Below are positions 51,172 through 61,986 of a stretch of DNA of 64,000 bases, in pieces (the first letter of the stretch is position 1; each line of letters begins with the position of its first letter). The translations under genes and the position numbers were made by a program. Below the pieces are notes generated by a model. The model saw nothing but the letters and a program-made list of their open reading frames with translations, was not told where the DNA came from and did not search any database. The stretch comes from Dipteris shenzhenensis (Eukaryota > Polypodiophyta > Polypodiopsida > Gleicheniales): the NCBI GenBank assembly GCA_047967505.1, contig CM106539.1; one strand, 5' to 3'.

Positions 51172-51752
51172 TGTAAGAAAATAATACAACGTCTGTGCTC
51201 AACAGATAACAGGATCTCGTACGCAAGAGAGAAAACAAGATAGTATGGAGAATCAAAAATTTGATTACTGTAGAATTGATACAATAGATGGCGCTGCCTC
51301 CCAGCCGTGCAATCCTGTGAAAGAAGCTTCGATGGCGTGCTAGAAATAGTAGAAGACGGAGGCTGAATGTTAAGGAATCAAGGTTGCTGTAGCCAGTGAT
51401 GAAATGGGCTTCACGGGCTTGCTCTTATATAGCCACCAGTCATAGTCAGTTAGGCTCAATTGGGTGGCCGACCCAGTCCACCCAAAATGGTCGACTGGGG
51501 GTCGGTCCCAAAATAGGCCACCGACCATACGATAGAACCGGTGCGCAAAACAAAGCAACTAACCTATGGTTACGTTCGGCCCACAGCCATCCGGGATCAT
51601 CTGAGGCTCCAAACGGGCCCCGCAACCCGAGAGTGGGCTGCCCTGAGAAATGCTTCGTCTACCCTCAGTGCGGTCAATCAAGGGATGCCTTCCCGCACTT
51701 GCATGTAGCCTAGTTGGTGGTGTGCCAACTCTATCTGAAGCCGTCCAGCCGT
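51172..51752 (-). repeat. 5' LTR of copia element, truncated
   Basis: Aligned with 46365-46945 or so. The remaining U3-start segment present in the 3' LTR (ccacacatggcccccatttg ... ctaaca) is missing. Confidence 0.88.
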
Positions 51753-54650
51753 CTTTGTGGCATTTTTGTTACTACTATAGTTACTTACAAATGATGCTAA
51801 GCAAACGCCTTGCATGCTTGCATTTTGTTGTAAGTACTTTGTGGCTACGTCTGCAAAGAAGATGTTGTTACTCTCAGGGTCTAACCTTTGTAAGTCTTCT
51901 CTTTGTTTAAGAAGCAGGGTCCTCTCATCAGCAAGGCTCTTGTTAATGTAGGAGAATTCCCTAGTACTATATGTCAGCAATGGCAATGATAAGCATAAGT
52001 ATACAGCTTGCTGAGAGCTTATATGTTGTGTGTTGAATATTGTGTTGCTAGCTTTGTGTATGCATTCATTTGTAGGTGTATTAGTTTGCATGCACTCAGT
52101 GAATGCTTTTTGAACTGCTTCAATAGTGTCTTTATCCATCTTAGTCATGTATGATGTGCAATATGATGCAGATCCATGTGGATTCAAAATGAATTGGAGG
52201 TCAGTATTAGCTTCCCATAACTTTAATGATATTGTTGGGTTGAAGTTATTAATGAAGACATGTTTTGGATCACGCTTTAGGAACATTGTATGTTGGTTAT
52301 TAATACGTGAGGGAAATGTGAAAATGTATTGCTCTTCATTGATTTTAAGTTCTCTGAGATACTCATGACATGTTAGTTCAAGTGTTGGAGGCTTTTGCAA
52401 GAGCGCGGTGATGTTTTTCATCCAAGTCCTTTGGATGTCTTCTTTATTTATAGGATTTGAGAGCTTTGTAGCATGAATGGGTGGATGGGGGAATCTAGAA
52501 CAACATTTTTTGGCTCGTTGTTTGCAAGTTTTCCTATGCTTATGGGATTGGATGTTTGGGTTTGAAAGGTAGCTTTGAGAGGTCACAACATATGTATTTC
52601 TTGACAAACTCTTCTATTTTTATACTTGGTGAGGTACCACATGTAGGTGATCCTTCAATCCAAAGTAATCCATGGTCCGGTTGACTCCCACGATTTTGAA
52701 ACTCAGTGACAAAGAAAAAGTCCATCAATTTCCCCATGATAGCAGAATCTTGTTTTAGTAATCATTTAATAGCTTGGAATTTGTGCATGTAGTATTGAGA
52801 CGATGTTGTCAGATCTTTGCGGATCAAGTCTCATGTTTTTGTAAGCCGAGAATCATGGCCTTCAGCTATTAATTCCGCATAAACATTCAAGGAAAGGCTT
52901 CAATAGTCTTTTAGATGCAAAGAAGGTGACGAAGAAAGTTGGAGGCCGTACTTGTTGTACCATGGCAAATAGGATTTTTGGCAGTTTCATCTTGTAGTCC
53001 AATGATATGTGCATGGAAGCAAAGTCATCATAGCCAATTTTTTAATGAAGAAGACATTCTAGGTTTGTGTTTTCTAGCACTTCTTTTGCTTTCAATGTCC
53101 ATCCATACAATTGGGCTTTACGCATACGTATCCAAGTCGACGATAAAACTTGGTGGTTGGACCAAGACTTTCATTGCTTTGAAGAAAAGATTTTCTATGG
53201 AGAATACAAAGTGGTGATCTTTGTTTGTGAGTTTCTCTTGGTAGGAAGTGCAAGGTGGTATGTTATACATGCATGGGTGGCCATAGAAGAGCTTAGGGAA
53301 TGCAAGTTCTTCGCAATGTTTTGTCCTTGAAAATGCTTAGAGGTGAAAAGCCTTCAGAAGGAGCCACAACAACTAGTTCTTAACTTCAAAGTCAATGAAT
53401 TGTGCACTAGTGTGTCAGTGTCTATATCATCATTTTGAATGTATAAAAATGTTGTTGTTAGTGAGTTCTCTTGTAATTGCTCTTTTTGTAGTGCATTAAT
53501 GTGCTCGGCCCACACCCTATTCAATGTCACACATTCAATCCTTGTACAATGTGGTACACAAAAGCACACCTTATAAGACTGGGTCTTACCAATCTACTCA
53601 TATAATAATGTCTATATTTGTGTTTTCTCTTGGTACCAACCATGGTTGTAGAAACCTTGGGAATACATGTTGAGCTCTATCTATATCAGCAAGCACATTA
53701 ACAATGCTTCCTTTGAGACCGTACTGACCATCAAATCTTAACTCACATTTTGGGGCAAAAGGGATTCGTATTGAAAGAAGACATTGTTCAATGTAATTTA
53801 TAGTGCTTGCATACTCTCTTTTTTTCTGGAAGGGGCATGTTTTTATGGCATAATGTTGGAAATACTTTCTTCTTTATATGTCTGTGACAAATTGAGCACA
53901 AGCTTTTTTCACGCAAAGGCACTTCAACTTCAATGATGTGATTTTGTAGGAGGAAAGTTGTCATACTTGGTGTTATAGTTTTAAGCTTTGAGAGGAGTGT
54001 TAAAGTGTTGCAACATTTGCAAGCATGCCGAGTATATCTTTTATTATTTTTTAAGTATTTAGTGCAAGCTTTGTAATGATAACCCTTTCTCTTTCTTGAC
54101 TGTGTTAGTTGAAGTGATTGTCCCATTGTAGGTTCTTTTGAAGGAGAAGCTTTTTTAATGGCATCTATATTATCTTCGGTAGTCAATTTATTGAACCTTC
54201 GAATGGTTGCATCCTTTAATCTATATATTTTCCATACAATAGTCTGCACAATGTAAGGTGCTTATTTGTGTGTTTGAATGAATAACATAGCAACCTCTTT
54301 AGCACTTAATTTGGGGTTGTTTACAATTATTAGTGCAAGCTCATTTTTGTGTTGCTTATACCAAGACATATAGCACTTAAGTTGGGGTTGTTTACAATTA
54401 TTAGCACAAGTTCGTTTTCGTGCTGCTTCTGCCAAGACACATATGTATGTTTTCGTGGAATTTCAAGTAAAGGAGATTGAATTGGAATAGTCATTTCATC
54501 AAGAAAAATTGTGTGGAAGCCAATACTATCAAGGTAGCAAACATGAAAATTTTGTACGCAGGTGTAGCTGTTAGACAAATTACTTTGAATGATGAACATA
54601 AAGTTGACAAAGCTTTGATAAACAACTATACAATAACGCTCTTCAAGTTG
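51753..54650 (-). pseudogene. Helitron Rep protein remnant, minus-strand copy
   Basis: Read on the minus strand, N- to C-terminal: a Cys-rich region (HACKCCNTLTLLSKL, LCSICHRHIKKK; 54249-53788); IRIPFAPKCELRFDGQYGLK then GSIVNVLADIDRAQHVFPRF, the Helitron N-terminal block; FFFVTEFQNRGSQPDHGLLW (52737-), the HUH region with the first His replaced by Pro; HKHRKTCKQRAKKCCSRFPH (zinc); FLKRDPKHVFINNFNPTISL, KLWEANTDLQFILNPHGSAS and YCTSYMTKMDK, whose two Tyr match the Rep Y2 motif. The longest intact frame is 52607-51678. Sequence ends at 51752 against the copia LTR, so the helicase half is absent. A 71-bp tandem duplication lies at about 54295-54432. Confidence 0.85.
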
Positions 54651-55400
54651 AGAGAATGGCTACCATGCTAGCAACTTGATCATTCCAATCAATGTTAGCA
54701 TTGTGAATTGCATTCCAAGGGCAATTGCTTGAGCTTGCACTTGCTTTGACAATTTTTGTCAAAGCATTTGCAATAATGATGAATATGAGGATGAAGGAAT
54801 AAGATCAACCAAACATTTGATAATATCCGTATTTTGAGGGTATTTTTAAAGGATTCTCATATTAGCCTAAAGATGAAATGCATCAAGTCTTTCTACAAGT
54901 TGTTTTCCATAAGGTATGTCCATTTTTATGTTTGCATTCAAAAGTAAAGTGAATGTGAACCAGAAAATTGAGGCAAATTTTGTTTTGAGTCATCAAGCAT
55001 TTGCCTCAAATTCTATGACATGGCCTAAACTGCTCACAGTGAAAGTGCTGCTACACTTGATGCAATGGACCATTGAGCGAACACAAAGGACGCTCTCATT
55101 GTGAAGGTCCAAGAAAGGTGCCTCCAATGATAGAATGGTATCTACGTGGGAGCCATCAACTAGATAGTAACCTCATCGCCTCCATGAGACACTATCTTTC
55201 CTATCAAGTTTGGAGTTTGGATAATGGGCTACACATAATCACAACTATAGCAATAAGGTCAATGATGATCTTGGCTCACATGACTACCCGTGCAAACTTC
55301 ACAAGAGTACTCCACAAGTTGCGAGTTGAGGTTTGTGAGCTGAAGCAATCAGCTCACTTGCAAAGGAAAATGAATAGGAACATTTTCAAGGCTTCTTCAT
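54650..55400. other. Spacer with no clear gene
   Basis: AT-rich sequence upstream of the Helitron remnant; probably its 5' region. Nothing is recognised. Confidence 0.45.
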
Positions 55401-56450
55401 GTGCATTTTTTCTAGGGAGCCATAAGTTTAGAAGTTACCATTTGATCGTATCCTTGATTCTCGACTTGAGTAACAAACATTTATGCAAGCTCTTCGTTAT
55501 TTGGTCCATTAGGAATGTTTGCCAAAATTGTGAAGTCGAACACACACAAGGTTTTTCTTACAGACATGTAAGAAACCATTTGCAGAGTGTACAATGCCTT
55601 CTTCATTGTATTCTTGGATAAGGTGTGCGAAGAGCCCCTTGCACTCATTCACGAATGTGAGCTGCAAAGTTGAATATGTTAACATGCATATTGAACAAAG
55701 TAAAAAGTGTGTTTAAAAAAAGTTTTCAAGAGAAATTGCTTATTGCCGCACGATCTTTGTTCCTTGGGCCGTCTACAATGATGAGTTGATCTGCCGCTCC
55801 TCCATCCATATCAACTTTGATCACAACAAATGATATAGTGCCCATTTCCATGTTGATGTGCTTTAGGGATTTGCAATATTTGGTCACATAAGGTACATAC
55901 TTTGAAAGCATGTGGTCATTCAATAGCATGATAGTACCCTCAAATGGTTCACCTTTTAGTACAATTGTTGTGGCATCAAGGTGAATAGAATATTGACAAG
56001 CACCTCCTTCGACAGTGTTTTTGTTCAAGACAATAGACCCTTCTACCCTATAGAAGGATATGTTTGCAGCTTTTCTTTGAATTGATCAACATATGAGTGA
56101 GGTATAACGAATGTGATAGTATCACAATTGTGCCTATTAGTAAAATCAGCCCTTAGGATAATGGGATAGTCATAATCTTTGGCTTTATATCTCCCATACT
56201 TAAACAAGAGTTTTCCCTCAAAGGAAAATCTATGGTTAATACAATTGGTGAGCTTCCATATGTATAATACTGGGAGTGATTTAGGGCCGCGTTAGGGTCA
56301 TGAAGGATGTGGCTATCTCTAGGAACTAAGGCTTGATAATTCTTATCGTCATTTTCCATAGGTAAGCTGTTGTTAGCGCCTTTTCCCAACAATGGTGACA
56401 CCTTGACCTCATCTTTAGAACTCTTTATTGGTGACTATGAAGGAGGAGGC
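55400..56450 (-). mobile_element. Unclassified repeated element (unit X), copy 2
   Basis: Minus-strand coding pieces: 56401-56153 (MSPLLGKGANNSLPMENDDK ... GSSPIVLTIDFPLRENSC), then ADFTNRHNCDTITFVIPHSY, then 56028-55726 (NKNTVEGGACQYSIHLDATT ... FVVIKVDMDGGAADQLIIVD). After a likely intron (ending ttgcag at about 55660) comes LTFVNECKGLFAHLIQEYNE. It is paralogous to 44.7-46.4 kb. Its function is unknown to me. It lies directly upstream of the minus-strand Helitron gene and could be its accessory ORF; that is inference only. Confidence 0.5.
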
Positions 56451-56599
56451 TTCCTCGTCCCACCCATCTGTTGATATTGTGCCTTTTCCTGCCTTGCATG
56501 AAGTAGAGAATAGGGTGGAAGAAGAACAATGGTCCTATTGTGAATGTTTTCCTTGTTCACGACATCGACTTAACTAACTATCAAGAATGCCATTTTTTA

Positions 56600-57235
56600 T
56601 GGAAAGGTTCTCAACAAATATGGCATGTTAATGCTAGCCAATGCGAATTATCCCAAGTTCTTGAAAGTGGACCTTGTAGATAGAAAGGGTATAGGGTGTA
56701 TACCTCTACACATAGAAGAACTCTAATACACTGATTTCATTAGATTTCTCAATATAGATGACTGCATCCGAGTGACCAACTTCTCAATTTGCACAAAGAA
56801 TCCTAGAAATGATGGGGGCACCACAGAGTATAGCATAGCCTTCGATCCTTCAACTCGTATTGAGCGCATTCCTCCTTTTTGTGTTGTGTTTGAGGTCTAT
56901 CCTGAACAAACAATATCGAAATACAAGGAAATTTAAAAAAACCTCATCTCTATGTTGGAGATATGTTCAAAACATGTTTAAAAATATTTAAAACAAATAA
57001 AGGACACACCATCAAATGATTGCTACTCTTGCGAGAGAATCGTTTTTTGCATCTAACTTTCTAAAACAAAATTTGATTGGATTTCTCGCAGAAGAGGTAA
57101 TGTACAAGGATTTGGATTTTGGAAGCTCCCCTCAATCCTAGACTACGTGTGCTTGCATTTCAGCCTCCAACTCTAAGTGAACCTAGTAATTGTTAGAGAC
57201 ATCCTCGAATGGTGCCATGAGTAAAGGAGTGTAGA
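56600..57235 (-). pseudogene. Third fragment of the H3-element transposase (5' exon only)
   Basis: On the minus strand tactcatggcaccattcgag and the following bases encode FEDVSNNY-stop-VHLELEAE, then STRSLGLRG, aligning with FEDISNKYHVNLQLEAEYAS and TRSLGYSG of exon 1 at 31350-31270. The upstream GA-rich tract is also conserved. Similarity fades before 56.6 kb and nothing of the rest of the transposon is found. Confidence 0.65.
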
Positions 57236-57557
57236 GAAAGAGAAGGTGTGGAGAAACAGGCTTGAAGGAGCAGCACGCAGGAAGAGGGAGGGCAAGGAGG
57301 AGGAGGAATGGGGGAGGAAGGACCAGCAGTTGAAGAGGAGGGAAGGGAGGTGGACCAACAACAGGTGTGGAGGGTGAGGAGGAGTAGGCGTGGAAGAGGA
57401 GGGAGGGAGGAGAGAGGAGCAGGAGGGAGGGGAGAGGGGAGGAGGAGGAGGAGGAGGAGTAGGCATGGAGGAGGAGGGAGGGGGAGGGGAGGAGCATCAG
57501 GCATGGAGGAGGGAGGGAGGGAGGTGTGGAGGAGGGAGGGAGGGGGAGGGGAGGGAA
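57236..57557 (+). repeat. GA-rich homopurine tract of the third fragment
   Basis: ggaggaggaggaggagtagg-type sequence, about 320 bp, followed by acaaaatttg as in 31863-31870 (tcaaaatttg). Proline-rich minus-strand ORFs here are artefacts. Confidence 0.8.
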
Positions 57558-57589
57558 TACAAAATTTGCCATGATTACAATACATCAAT

Positions 57590-60230
57590 ACAGCGTAATG
57601 TGATTCCTAAGTACTTCGTTGTTACTACACAGATCTCTTTGAATGACCCCTTGGTTCCCGTCAGGCGACTAAGAAATTGAGGAACATCTAGTCCTCCCAA
57701 TGATTGCATTCACCCAAATTAGAAAATTGGGGGTTCAATGGACAACTTGCCGTCAATGGAAGTACAAATCCACTTACGCAATAGGCAATGTTTGACCCAA
57801 AACTCTAATGAGAGCACTTCATGTACTAATAGATAAACCTTTATATGTTGCAAACAATGTTACTATCAACCACGAGTGGTATAAACATGTACTAACTATG
57901 CAAGAAATACACTCCAATACGAGCGTAACAAAAAGTGTGAACAATATTGATAACGATGATGAAAATGGGGATATTGACACTGACACCTTAATTCACAATA
58001 TTTTGAGTGTAGAACAAGTTATTGACTTCACAAAAGTGACTTATGTTGCTCCAGGGGAGGATCAAAAGCCTTTGGTCCTTTTTCAGGATAAGTATAGTGA
58101 GGAGCTAAATTTTTCGATGCTTTTCTTCAGATCCCCTAGACGTGTTAACAATGATAGTAACATATTTGGACATTGTGAAATGAGAAATTGTGCACAAATC
58201 TTTGAAATTCTCACACAACATTCCAAACTTGTTCTTCAAATCAATCAAGGTTCTAATACATCAAGTAATGCATTCTATATGGGTATGATTAAGAAAAGGT
58301 ATGCTACAAAACAAAGTGTTGTATGCTAAAAACGTGAAGAAAAATACTAACATAGAGACCATTCTACATTTTGGAATAGGATATAGGTACTTTGAGAGCC
58401 TTCGAACTTCACTTGACTACAAGGAAAAACTCAAAAAAGAGACATTTGCAATGATGAGGCAACTAGGACCATCGTCATTCTTGATTACATTCTCTTGTGC
58501 CAAATGATTATGGAATCCTTTGGCGGCCTCTCTCCAAACAAAATACAATTCCAACAATTGCAAATTTTCACAAGCCCTGACAAATAAAGAAATTAACCAA
58601 CTCATTCGAAAAAACCCAACCTTGTGCACTAGACAGTATGTACACAAGCTACAACAAATGTTATCTCTTATTTTAAAAGACTCCACATTACTAGGAAATG
58701 TTGTTGATTACTTCTCTATTACCGAATTCCAAAGTAGAGGGAGCTAACATGAACATGGAATTTTTTGGGTGAAGAACATACCAACATACACTTCTAATAA
58801 CATGCAAGAATTAATAAATTTTATAAATGAACACATCACACGCGATTAAAATTTGTTGAATGAGAACATGAAAGAAATACAAACACATCAACATACAACA
58901 TGTGCAAAGAAAGGAAAGAAGAACTATTGATTTAACTATCCAAAACCACCCTTAAATGAGACAATGATTCTTAGCCCTCTTAAAGGTACAGATAGAGGTA
59001 AATATCAGCACTTGTACCAAAAAATACAAGATCAAATTCAAAACTTGGAGCCAAACCAGGGTAAAAAATAAGGAGGGAGCAAGATTATGACAGTGTAGGT
59101 CAATGGGCAAATCTTACCCCATATAGAGTTATAAATATTAACCCTGCTACCACTTTTAGGGCGAATTTATCAAAGTTGAGGCTCTAAAAATTAGCCCACC
59201 TTTAATTTTGGGCTAGCCCTTGGGCTTAAATTCACCCCTAATTTTTCCCCTGAGCCAAACACAACAATGACATTCAATGAATGGTTGCAACACTTGGAGA
59301 TAGACTTCCATTCATATCTCATGTCTTTACACTCAAATATCACGAAAATAACTTTATTTCTCAAACGTGACCCAAAGGACATATTCACTAATGCATTCAA
59401 CAAGAAAATAATATATTTATGGCAATCAAACATGGACATACAAGTCTTTCGGGATCCCTATTCAACAACATCATATTGCGCATCATACATGACTAAAATG
59501 GACAACACAATAACATAATCATTGAAAGACACAATGAGAGCATGTATGCGTGAAAGCTCCTCCACACAAGAACGCATGCGGAGAATGGACAATGCACTCC
59601 TCCACTCACAACAAATGAGTGCACAACATTCTTGTTGAAACAAAAGGACCAACTCCAAAAACTCCCCAACGACTCCACATACATTTCATATGATTCAATA
59701 GTTGAAAAATACATAAGAAGAATTGACATGGACAACATATGCCTATAGCAACATTCACATCAAAGTATAATCACTCAGAACAAGCTTGTAAGAAAAGGGA
59801 AAAACAAAAAATAATAAGGTTTATGATGTTTAATAAATTCAAGGATCCCGACAATTATTACCGAGAACAATTACTACTATACTACCCTTTCAAGGGGAAC
59901 AAGAACCAGGAATTGCTAATACACGGAAGCTGGCAAACAACATGCTATGCTAGACTAGCAACTATAGAAGAAAATAGGAAGAGATATAACTATCAATATA
60001 ATGAAAATATACAAGAAGAGAACTTTCCAAATGATACGACACAAAATCAAGATAGTAACACCAACAACTACAATAGGGAAAATGAAAGTAACAAAGAATT
60101 ACGACATTGGATTGGACATGCCTACACTACAAAAGCAAACAAGAATAGACAATTTCATTACAAGCATAAAACAACAAATATTGCTAGACAAAAATGAATA
60201 CTTCCACAAAAGTTGAGGTCCCTGAATAGT
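57590..60230 (+). pseudogene. Helitron Rep protein remnant, plus-strand copy
   Basis: 58301-58507 has LKKETFAMMRQLGPSSFLIT then FSCAK, a Helitron signature. 58520-58747 ends DYFSITEFQSRGS followed by a TAA and then HEHGIFW; this is the HUH motif, with a stop just before the first His. 59267-59518 has FLKRDPKDIFTNAFNKKIIY, LWQSNMDIQVFRDPYSTTSY and CASYMTKMD (Y2 tyrosines). 59739-60197 has DPDNYYREQLLLYYPFKGNK, the linker before the helicase. No Pif1-type helicase follows; the sequence ends near 60230. The copy is in opposite orientation to that at 51.75-54.65 kb and clearly diverged from it. Confidence 0.85.
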
Positions 60231-60599
60231 CGGACACGGGTATTTCTCGTTAACACCTTCTTACACGTAGTCTCACTCAAGGGACAATGACCAATTTTCA
60301 CACCTACTCAAAGTCTATCCAGAACTGATGAGGATATGTGCTTGATATTATGTAATACTTCATGAAGGGTACGAGAAAAGCAAGAGACATGCTTAGCAGC
60401 ACTGTGAGATTGGGCTCATTTTCAAATCCATGAGGAACACTTATTTGTGTCATAAAAAATATTTGGGTGCACTCAGGCTACCACTTTGCCTCTAATGTGC
60501 TTAATGGATAGGGTTCCATTACAATGAGCATTGAGTACTTCATGTGCTGGTGATTGGTGAGATTGTTGTCGAACACATCTATTGATAAATGTTTATGTT

Positions 60600-61430
60600 T
60601 GTAGAGAGTCTAATTTTCTCTTCTAGTAGTAGGGCTGAGTGAGGGTATTGGTACGATCTAATCACATATAACAGTGACACATTTGCCATTGGCATTATAT
60701 GTAAGGTCGATTGATAAACTATTCTAGGGATAGGAATTCATTATGTACATTAGTGTCTCTTATGGCTGTGACATGCATGTGCATCTGGCTCCAATAATTT
60801 GCTAAGGGATGCTATATGAGGCATATCAATACTAGCATCTGCCATGCACCTACTTTGCCTTTATAATTCAACATGGATGTCCTCTTCTTATGAGCACACT
60901 CAAAGATTCTTGTTGACATGATTACGTGTTTGGAAGAGTGCCATGTATGTGAGAACCCTACTGAATAATAGGCAGTCCCATGAAGCAACTCTTTAGTAAG
61001 AGTGAGTGAGGATATTGATATGACCTGATTATGTATAATGGTGATAGATTTTCCATCGGTCTTATATGCAAGGGAAACACAACCGATTGATCAATTATTC
61101 TAGGGATAGGATTCATGTTGTACATTAGTGTCTATCTTATGGTTGTGACATGAGGTATGGATATGCATGCATGCGTATTTGGCTCCGGTAATCGACCAAG
61201 TGATGCTATATGAGGCATATCAAGACTAGCATCCCCTATGCACCTACTTTGCCTTCGTTAACTCAGCATGGAAGTCCTCTTGGACGAGTGTCGTCTCTAT
61301 TAACAAAAATGTGTGCCACTTTATGAGTACACTCGAAAACTATTGTTGACATGAATGTGTTTGGAAGAGTTCCATGTATGCAAGAACCCTACTGAATAGT
61401 AGGCGGGTCCCATGAAGCAACACTCTTAGT
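60600..61430. repeat. Tandem duplication, about 395-bp unit
   Basis: gagtgagggtattggtacga ... tatgaggcatatcaatacta ... gtgtttggaagagtgccatg (60635-60950) recurs at 61005-61390. Downstream of the second copy a tail (gaaccctactgaatagtaggcgg) repeats that of the first. Non-coding. Confidence 0.85.
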
Positions 61431-61986
61431 GCTACTACTATTCTGTCTTGAATGTCACTACCAATGCATTCCTCTACTCTTTATTGTCTGTCTAAAACTT
61501 TTCATATAGGTCATCCCTCCATTTTGTGTCCTTGATCAGTCCTCACTCTCTCACACCTTGGATCTTCTTTGGCACCACACATTGCCATATCCATATTAAA
61601 TTCCTGCTTCCCCCTAATTCGTCACTTCAAAAGCAGCCATCAGCCCCTCCATGAGGTTTTCTCTTTCCCTTGGCATGTGCCTTTGAATTTGGGTTCCCCC
61701 GGATGTGGAAATGAGCTCAGAAGCAGTGATCAGCTTCACAGCCGTGCTTCCTTTTCTTCCCCATCCATCTCACAAAGTATTGCATTATGCTAGGCACATA
61801 GCCTGCCTCACCGATGTGCCTACTTCACGACTGCAACTGAACACAGTAATCCTCCGTTAGAGGAGGTGATGCGTCAAAAAATGCATCAAATAATTCACAT
61901 CAATACAAACTGTGACGTTTGAATAGCCATAGGCAGAATTGCTCCTTCTTTCTGCACATGATTCTATAGCATTGCCTTAGTCACTT
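61431..61986. other. 3' flank of the PPR gene
   Basis: No gene recognised; probably the 3' UTR and terminator region of the minus-strand PPR gene. Confidence 0.5.

Larger units (their letters stand above)
46365..51752 (-). mobile_element. Ty1/copia LTR retrotransposon, 5' LTR truncated
   Basis: Minus-strand element with 3' LTR 46365-47096, polyprotein 47365-51108 (gag, protease, integrase, RT, RNase H in copia order), primer site 51160-51171 and 5' LTR 51172-51752. The 5' LTR lacks its first 150 or so bases: similarity to the 3' LTR stops at ccgtc (51752), where Helitron sequence begins. Stops and shifts break the polyprotein at several points. The left flank is unit-X sequence (tgatt, 46360-46364), and the matching target duplication is lost with the LTR end. 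Confidence 0.9.
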
